From NCBI GenBank assembly GCA_904394705.1, contig CAJFNJ010000038.1:45866-109865 (forward strand): a DNA stretch of 64,000 bases, written 5' to 3'. The DNA is from Avimicrobium caecorum (lineage in GTDB: Bacteria; Bacillota; Clostridia; Oscillospirales; Ruminococcaceae). The notes beneath the pieces are model-generated. The model was not told where the DNA came from. It was given only the letters and a program-made list of their open reading frames with translations, and did not search any database. A program made the position numbers and the translations under genes. This document shows, piece by piece, positions 59,030 to 64,000 of the stretch (position 1 is its first letter; every line of letters begins with the position of its first letter).

Positions 59030-59560
59030 CAGCGAATTTGGCTGCGCCAAATATCGCCTGGATCAATCGTTTGCCAACCGGGTTTTGAGTAATCAAAACC
59101 CGCAGGGAGCAAAATCGGGAACGATTTTGCGGACGATCGTCGGGCAGCCGGAAACTTTCGGTTTCCGCACTCCATCCGGATCAGACCCCATGTCCGGCCT
59201 CAGCCGGACGGAACCGGGGTGTTCACCGACAGGCTCCTCCCTGTGAGCCTGCTTCCTCGGGATTCCGGGGCTGGTCTGTGCAGATGGACAGTCTGAAGCG
59301 CTTTTTGCAGTTCTTTCTTAGTTTTATGCATACGGGAAACAGCTTTGGTTAAGCTGTTATGCAGGAAAACAGGCAGCCTGCCTGTTTTCCTCTGGGGAGA
59401 GGGAAGATCCTTTCCCCGGAGCAAAGCAGGCAGCAGTCGGGCAGTTCGGCTGTGGCTCCGGCCTTGCCGGGAACACAGCGGACAGCCCTGCGGTTTTGCA
59501 GATCATTTTCCCCGGAGGGGCAGAGATGTTCTCCGGGGATAAGGCAGGCAAGCCCATACA
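59030..59560. repeat. Dense array of perfect stem-loops
   Basis: In order: TTTGGC/GCCAAA, CGGGTTTTGA/TCAAAACCCG (loop GTAA), CAAAATCG/CGATTTTG (loop GGAA), CGGAAAC/GTTTCCG, GTCCGGC/GCCGGAC, CAGGCTC/GAGCCTG, AACAGC/GCTGTT, an AGGAAAACAGG/CCTGTTTTCCT stem near 59362, and TCCCCGGAG/CTCCGGGGA near 59505. No gene is supported here. After the stop of paralog 2 the same frame stays open for about 75 codons but encodes nothing secreted or hydrophobic. Confidence 0.75.
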
Positions 59561-59715
59561 ATCCCGGAACTACCGTTCAAGAGCAGGTGTCTTCGGGTTA
59601 TATATGGGAGAAACTTAGGAAATCTCCGTCGAATATCTGCCGGACAGTTTTCTCCAAATTTTTCAGCTGTCGGGTGGATATGATTTCCTGTTCGTTTCTT
59701 TTTTCTCCTAATAAG

Positions 59716-59755
59716 GGTCCCGCACGGAAGTTTCCCTGCGGGACCGAATTTTTTT
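59716..59755 (+). terminator. Intrinsic terminator before secA
   Basis: GGTCCCGCA (59716-59724) pairs with TGCGGGACC (59737-59745), then GAATTTTTTT. It would end read-through from the paralog 1-2 operon. Confidence 0.85.
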
Positions 59756-59860
59756 ATGGCAAAAGTTTGAAAAAACCTCCACGGGATGCCCAAAATAGGG
59801 TATACTATAATAGTACGGGACTGCATTCTTGAACTTATTATAAACAATCCCCCGCTTCGT

Positions 59861-59889
59861 TTGACAAAGGCAGGAATAGATTGTAAAAT
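59861..59889 (+). promoter_or_regulatory. Consensus promoter of secA
   Basis: Perfect TTGACA at 59861-59866, 17-bp spacer, TAAAAT at 59884-59889. TATACT and TATAAT also occur near 59800-59811 without a good -35. Confidence 0.9.
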
Positions 59890-59966
59890 AGTATGTTGTT
59901 TGGCTATATTGTTTGGCCGCACTGCGTCCCAGCGGTGTTTTTCACATAGATGTAAGAGGTGATTGA

Positions 59967-62621
59967 ATGGGATTTCTTGAGAAGGTTTTCGGTAACTACT
60001 CACAGAAAGAAATAAAGCGGCTCCAGCCTACAGTCAATAAGGTACTGGCGCTGGAAAATGAGTTTGCTGCCATGAGTGATGCCCAACTCCGTGGTATGAC
60101 AGACAAGCTCAAGGCGCGTCTGGCAAATGGTGAAACCCTCGACGATATTCTGCCTGAGGCTTTTGCCACCTGTCGGGAAGCCAGCTGGCGTGTGCTGGAA
60201 ATGAAGCATTTCCCGGTTCAGATCCTGGGTTCGCTGGTGCTGCATCAGGGACGCATTGCGGAAATGAAGACCGGTGAAGGTAAAACCCTGGTGGCAACTC
60301 TGGCCTGTTATCTGAATGCACTGGCAGGCAAGGGTGTGCATGTAGTTACTGTCAATGACTATCTGGCAAAGCGTGACTCGGAATGGATGGGCAAGGTTTA
60401 TGGCTATCTGGGCCTGACAACCGGTCTGGTTGTCAATGGTCTGGACAGTGCCCAGCGCCGGAAGGCTTACGCTGCCGACATCACATACGGTACCAACAAT
60501 GAATTCGGTTTTGACTACCTGCGGGATAACATGGTAACTTCCAAGGACCGTCAGGTACAGCGGGGCCATTTCTTTGCCATTGTCGATGAGGTGGACTCCA
60601 TCCTGATTGATGAAGCCCGTACTCCTCTGATCATTTCGGGTCAGGGCGATAATTCTTCGGAGCTGTATACGCTGGCAGACCGGTTTGCCAAGAGCCTGAA
60701 GGTCTGCCGTGTAGCGGAAATGGATGCCAAGGAGGATAATGACGCCGTACTGGACGGTGATTACATCGTCGATGAAAAGGCCCGCAGTGCCACCCTTACC
60801 CAGGATGGTGTTGCCAAGGCAGAGCGGTACTTTGGCGTAGAGAACCTCATGGACCCCGAGAATATGACTCTGCTGCACCACATCAACCAGGCAATCCGTG
60901 CCAATGGTCTGATGCAGCGGGATGTGGACTATGTAGTCAAGGATGATCAGATCATCATCGTGGACGAGTTCACCGGCCGACTGATGATCGGACGCCGGTA
61001 CAACGAAGGTCTGCATCAGGCGATCGAAGCCAAGGAAGGCGTAACTGTTGCCAAGGAGTCCAAGACCCTGGCAAGCATCACCTTCCAGAACTACTTCCGT
61101 CTGTACAACAAGCTGTCCGGTATGACCGGTACCGCTGCCACTGAGGAAAGTGAGTTCCGGGAGATCTATAACCTGGATGTCATTGAAATACCCACCAACC
61201 GTCCGGTCATCCGTAAGGACTATGATGACTTTGTCTATACCACAGCCAAGGGCAAGTACCATGCTGTGATCGATCAGATCGTCGAGTGCCATAAGAAGGG
61301 TCAGCCGGTGCTGGTAGGTACTGTTTCCATTGAGAAGTCGGAACTGCTCTCCCAGATGCTCGACCGCCGCGGCATCAAGCACACTGTGCTGAACGCCAAG
61401 TTCCATGAGAAGGAAGCGGAGATCGTAGCCCAGGCTGGTAAGCTGGGTGCTGTGACCATTGCCACCAATATGGCAGGCCGTGGTACTGATATTATGCTGG
61501 GCGGTAATGCGGAATTCATGGCTAAGCATGATATGAAGAAGGCTGGCTATGAGGACGAGCAGATCTCGGTAGCGACCAGCTACTTTGATACCGATGATGA
61601 AGAGGTTCTGGCTCTGCGCAAGACCTATGCCGACCTGCTTCAGAAGCATAAGGAAGCCATCCGTCCTGAGGCGGAAAAGGTCCGGGAAGCCGGCGGTCTG
61701 TTCATCATTGGTACAGAACGGCATGAGTCCCGTCGTATTGATAACCAGCTGCGCGGTCGTTCCGGCCGTCAGGGTGACCCGGGTGAAACCCGCTTCTATC
61801 TGTCGCTGGAAGATGATCTCATGCGGCTCTTCGGCGGTGACCGTATCCAGGCCATGATGAATTCCCTCAAGGTGGAAGAGGACGTGCCGATTGGTGCCAA
61901 GATGCTCTCCAATACCATTGAGAGTGCTCAGGCCAAGGTAGAAGGCCGGAACTTTGCCATCCGTAAGAATGTACTGCAGTTCGACGATGTTGCCAACCGT
62001 CAGCGTGAAGTCATCTACAAGCAGCGTCAGCAGGTGCTGGACGGCGTAGATATTTCGGCTGTCATCAGCAAGATGGTGGACGATACTGTGGGTGAAACAG
62101 TGGATCGGTTCATTGGTACTTCGGACGATTATCATGACTGGAATCTCCATGGTCTGCGGGACTTCTTCCTGGGCTGGGCTATCACCAAGGATGAGATGGT
62201 CTATGCGACCGATGAGGAGAAGACTCAGGTACAGCCTGAAAAGCTCAAGGACTTCCTGCGGGAGCGGCTGCACATGCTCTATACCAAGCGGGAAGCGATG
62301 TTTGGTCCGCAGCTCATGCGGGAACTGGAGCGTGTGATCCTGCTCAAGAATGTAGACGCCAAGTGGATGGATCATATCGACGCCATGGAAGATCTCAAGA
62401 AGGGTATCTATCTGCGCAGCTATGCTCAGCGTGATCCGGTCATTGAGTTCCGTATGGAAAGCGGCGAGATGTTCAACCAGATGGTGGATCTGATCCGGGA
62501 GGATACCATCAAGATGCTGCTCACCGTACAGGTGCGTGTAACCGCTGCGCCTGCCAAGGCAGGCGCAGCGGATGAGTCCGCTAATGCGGACTCACGCCCG
62601 GAAGCTCCGGCTGAAAAGTAA
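59967..62621 (+). CDS. secA: Preprotein translocase ATPase SecA, no zinc tail
   Basis: An 884-residue motor that drives secreted proteins through SecYEG. Visible are Walker A MKTGEGKT, the DEVDSILIDEARTP helicase motif, the preprotein-binding region, NMAGRGTDIMLGG and GRSGRQGDPG, and the helical scaffold. The C-terminal Cys/His zinc domain common to many SecA proteins is absent; instead the last 25 residues are Ala/Pro/Glu-rich and are encoded by two perfect palindromes. ATG 59967 follows AGAGGTGA. It sits between secreted paralogs 2 and 3 with its own promoter and terminator. Confidence 0.96.
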   Translation: MGFLEKVFGNYSQKEIKRLQPTVNKVLALENEFAAMSDAQLRGMTDKLKARLANGETLDDILPEAFATCREASWRVLEMKHFPVQILGSLVLHQGRIAEMKTGEGKTLVATLACYLNALAGKGVHVVTVNDYLAKRDSEWMGKVYGYLGLTTGLVVNGLDSAQRRKAYAADITYGTNNEFGFDYLRDNMVTSKDRQVQRGHFFAIVDEVDSILIDEARTPLIISGQGDNSSELYTLADRFAKSLKVCRVAEMDAKEDNDAVLDGDYIVDEKARSATLTQDGVAKAERYFGVENLMDPENMTLLHHINQAIRANGLMQRDVDYVVKDDQIIIVDEFTGRLMIGRRYNEGLHQAIEAKEGVTVAKESKTLASITFQNYFRLYNKLSGMTGTAATEESEFREIYNLDVIEIPTNRPVIRKDYDDFVYTTAKGKYHAVIDQIVECHKKGQPVLVGTVSIEKSELLSQMLDRRGIKHTVLNAKFHEKEAEIVAQAGKLGAVTIATNMAGRGTDIMLGGNAEFMAKHDMKKAGYEDEQISVATSYFDTDDEEVLALRKTYADLLQKHKEAIRPEAEKVREAGGLFIIGTERHESRRIDNQLRGRSGRQGDPGETRFYLSLEDDLMRLFGGDRIQAMMNSLKVEEDVPIGAKMLSNTIESAQAKVEGRNFAIRKNVLQFDDVANRQREVIYKQRQQVLDGVDISAVISKMVDDTVGETVDRFIGTSDDYHDWNLHGLRDFFLGWAITKDEMVYATDEEKTQVQPEKLKDFLRERLHMLYTKREAMFGPQLMRELERVILLKNVDAKWMDHIDAMEDLKKGIYLRSYAQRDPVIEFRMESGEMFNQMVDLIREDTIKMLLTVQVRVTAAPAKAGAADESANADSRPEAPAEK
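62542..62594 (+). repeat. Two perfect palindromes inside the secA 3' end
   Basis: The first has 14-bp arms (62542-62555 and 62558-62571) with a two-base centre; the second has 9-bp arms (62573-62581 and 62586-62594) with loop TAAT. They encode the variable tail of SecA. Confidence 0.9.
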
Positions 62622-62642
62622 AAATCCAAGAATTGATACTGA

Positions 62643-62677
62643 AGCACTCAGTCCCTATGGGACTGAGTGCTTTTTTT
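62643..62677 (+). terminator. Terminator of secA
   Basis: A perfect 13-bp stem (AGCACTCAGTCCC with its complement) around TAT, followed by seven T. Confidence 0.92.
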
Positions 62678-62860
62678 ATGCTTCAAAGGCGGGAGAAGGC
62701 GGTTTTCCGGAAAAAGTTTTCCACAAAGTGCAAAACCAAGGCGACAGATTTTTGTAAAATTTGCAGGAAACACGGCATAAATCTGGCAAAAATCAGCAGA
62801 AAATCCCAGGATACAGCAAGAATTTGAATCTGAAACTGCAATTTTGCAGAACGAGCTGAG

Positions 62861-62936
62861 AAAATTACAGAAAAATTACAAAAATGCTTCAAAAAAGGGT
62901 TGACAAGGTGCCGGGGGGGTATAATTGCATTACAAC
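62861..62936 (+). repeat. Duplicated promoter block, copy 2
   Basis: Ungapped match to 56087-56162 with about three mismatches. The wider region 62690-62860 is a more diverged copy of 55900-56086 and contains no supported gene. Confidence 0.9.
62900..62925 (+). promoter_or_regulatory. Promoter of secreted paralog 3, G7 tract in a 14-bp spacer
   Basis: TTGACA at 62900-62905, seven G at 62913-62919, TATAAT at 62920-62925; identical to the promoter at 56126-56151. Confidence 0.8.
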
Positions 62937-62998
62937 AGAGGGGAGCCGTCGACGGGCGACCCGGTTGAAAACAAAACTTTTTATGGAGGAAAACAAAA

Positions 62999-64000
62999 AT
63001 GAAGAAGATTTTTGCTCTTGCTCTGGCTGCAGTTATGACAGCTGGCATGGCTACCACTTCCTTTGCTACTTCTCTTGAGGCAAGAAATGATGCAGAAGTA
63101 GTTCTGCTGGGTGGCTTTAAGATGGTTGATGTTTATGTGGACAGCAATGACAACAACCGTTTCAATGAATCCGATGATACCTTCACCCCTGATAAGGGTT
63201 CCGAAAAGACAAATGGAAAGTTCACTTCTAGTGTTGTAGTGAACGAAGGTGATATCGCTAATGTTGACCTGTCTGTTGTAAAGGGCGGCAAGAAGGTTGC
63301 TATCCCGCTGCTGGATAAGGACGGCAATATGATCGACGATAAGGATGCCGTTAGACGCATTAAGGTTAAGGCTGAATGGAAGGTTGGCGAACTGTCTGAG
63401 AAGCCTGAGATCGAGTTCGTAAAGATCGGCGCCGAGTATGCTTATGCTGTAACCTTCACCCTGCCCGAGTCTGCTGAGATCAAGACCACTGACCTGGCTG
63501 GTAAGATTGCTGTATACGAGAGCAGCAGCCAGCTGAAGGACAATTACTCTGACAAGGAGTACATCACCCTGAGCTTTGGCTCTGAGTACGGTTTCAAGAC
63601 CGAGGACTACGATGGCAGTGACCTTGCAAAGGCTGAAGTTGTAGATTTCGACGATTACTCTGATGATGTTGAGACTCTGACCTTTGGCGACGATTTCGAG
63701 TTTGAAGTTGATCTGTCTGGCCAGGGCAAGCTGAACCTGAAGAACAATCGCGATTTCAACAAGGAATTCGCTGCAATGTACGACTATGCCAACATCGACT
63801 TCATCAACTTTGTAAAGACCCCGTCCTTCAACAAGAACGGTACCGTTTACATCTACGCTGACGAGGATGCTTATATCTACGAAGTAACTGCTGACGGCGC
63901 TAAGGAAATCAAGGGCCTGAAGTGGGACGAGGACTATGAGGCTTGGACCTTCAAGACCAGAACTCTGAAGAGCTACGCTATCTCTGATGTAGAGCTGACC
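62999..64000 (+). CDS. Secreted acidic paralog 3, 5' part only
   Basis: At least 333 codons, running off the right edge. The signal peptide (MKKIFALALAAVMTAGMATTSFA) resembles that of paralog 2, and the shared features recur: VKAEWKVGE, DLAGKIAVYE, GQGKLNLKNNRDFNKEF, YADEDAYIYEVTADG and FKTRTLKSYAISDVEL. The last of these lies about 30 residues before the end of paralog 2, so little is probably missing, and a PDTGR end would be expected. ATG 62999 follows ATGGAGGAAAA. Function unknown. Confidence 0.82.
   Translation, partial: MKKIFALALAAVMTAGMATTSFATSLEARNDAEVVLLGGFKMVDVYVDSNDNNRFNESDDTFTPDKGSEKTNGKFTSSVVVNEGDIANVDLSVVKGGKKVAIPLLDKDGNMIDDKDAVRRIKVKAEWKVGELSEKPEIEFVKIGAEYAYAVTFTLPESAEIKTTDLAGKIAVYESSSQLKDNYSDKEYITLSFGSEYGFKTEDYDGSDLAKAEVVDFDDYSDDVETLTFGDDFEFEVDLSGQGKLNLKNNRDFNKEFAAMYDYANIDFINFVKTPSFNKNGTVYIYADEDAYIYEVTADGAKEIKGLKWDEDYEAWTFKTRTLKSYAISDVELT

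Noticed and set aside
59016..59245. Read-through extension of paralog 2 as a lost sortase tail
   Set aside because: The frame after the stop is open for about 75 codons but has no hydrophobic helix or basic end, and its DNA is a hairpin array.

Overview
The window (about 60% GC) reads as chromosome from a Gram-positive anaerobe of the Oscillospiraceae (Ruminococcaceae) type, perhaps near Gemmiger, Subdoligranulum or Faecalibacterium. The grounds are T-box control of hisS and thrS, Rex, rubrerythrin, RNase Y, a class B sortase, the tepA-ylzJ-ftsK/spoIIIE order and short intergenic regions full of intrinsic terminators. The genus is inferred, not proven. I see no prophage, insertion sequence, CRISPR array, rRNA or tRNA.

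Left part (1-18600): the 3' end of maf with a tandem repeat, then the wall-elongation cluster mreB-mreC-mreD-mrdA (897-5560). Next come a candidate small RNA, mgsA, a T-box leader with hisS and aspS, a second candidate structured RNA on the minus strand (9957-10132), a methyltransferase and rubrerythrin behind a Fur-family palindrome. An ECF S component follows. A GltS-type symporter then lies between two AbgB-like M20 amidohydrolases (13238-18506), which suggests uptake and cleavage of an acyl- or aminobenzoyl-glutamate-like compound.

Middle (18600-45200): UPF0291, a short MGMT-type protein, a GH77 (MalQ) relative that has lost its catalytic residues, DUF4177, an orphan kinase-like protein, gap, an XRE regulator, rsmA, dCMP deaminase, tepA-ylzJ-uppP, ftsK/spoIIIE, a ComEC-like hydrolase with its DUF3006 partner, an HD hydrolase, cardiolipin synthase, a YtrA-type regulator with an ABC transporter, pyk coupled to a lipoprotein-type class B sortase, rex, a UspA-like protein and T-box-controlled thrS.

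Right part (45200-64000): RNase Y, a LysM-G5-M23 wall hydrolase, a roughly 350-nt strongly structured non-coding locus, rarA, an esterase, an unknown acidic membrane protein, a P-loop kinase-like protein, pyrophosphatase, and the uncharacterised pair of a GGGtGRT protein with a NifU-like scaffold. The end holds three paralogous secreted acidic proteins around secA. Two of them have nearly identical promoters with a G7 tract between an ideal -35 and an ideal -10 set only 14 bp apart, which looks like a phase-variation switch. The two complete paralogs end in PDTGR without the hydrophobic tail of a sortase signal. A dense array of perfect hairpins lies between the second paralog and secA.

The strongest leads for undescribed biology are the G-tract-switched secreted family around secA, the structured RNA at 49262-49612, the minus-strand RNA at 9957-10132, the GGGtGRT/NifU pair, the AbgB-GltS-AbgB module and the inactive GH77 homolog.
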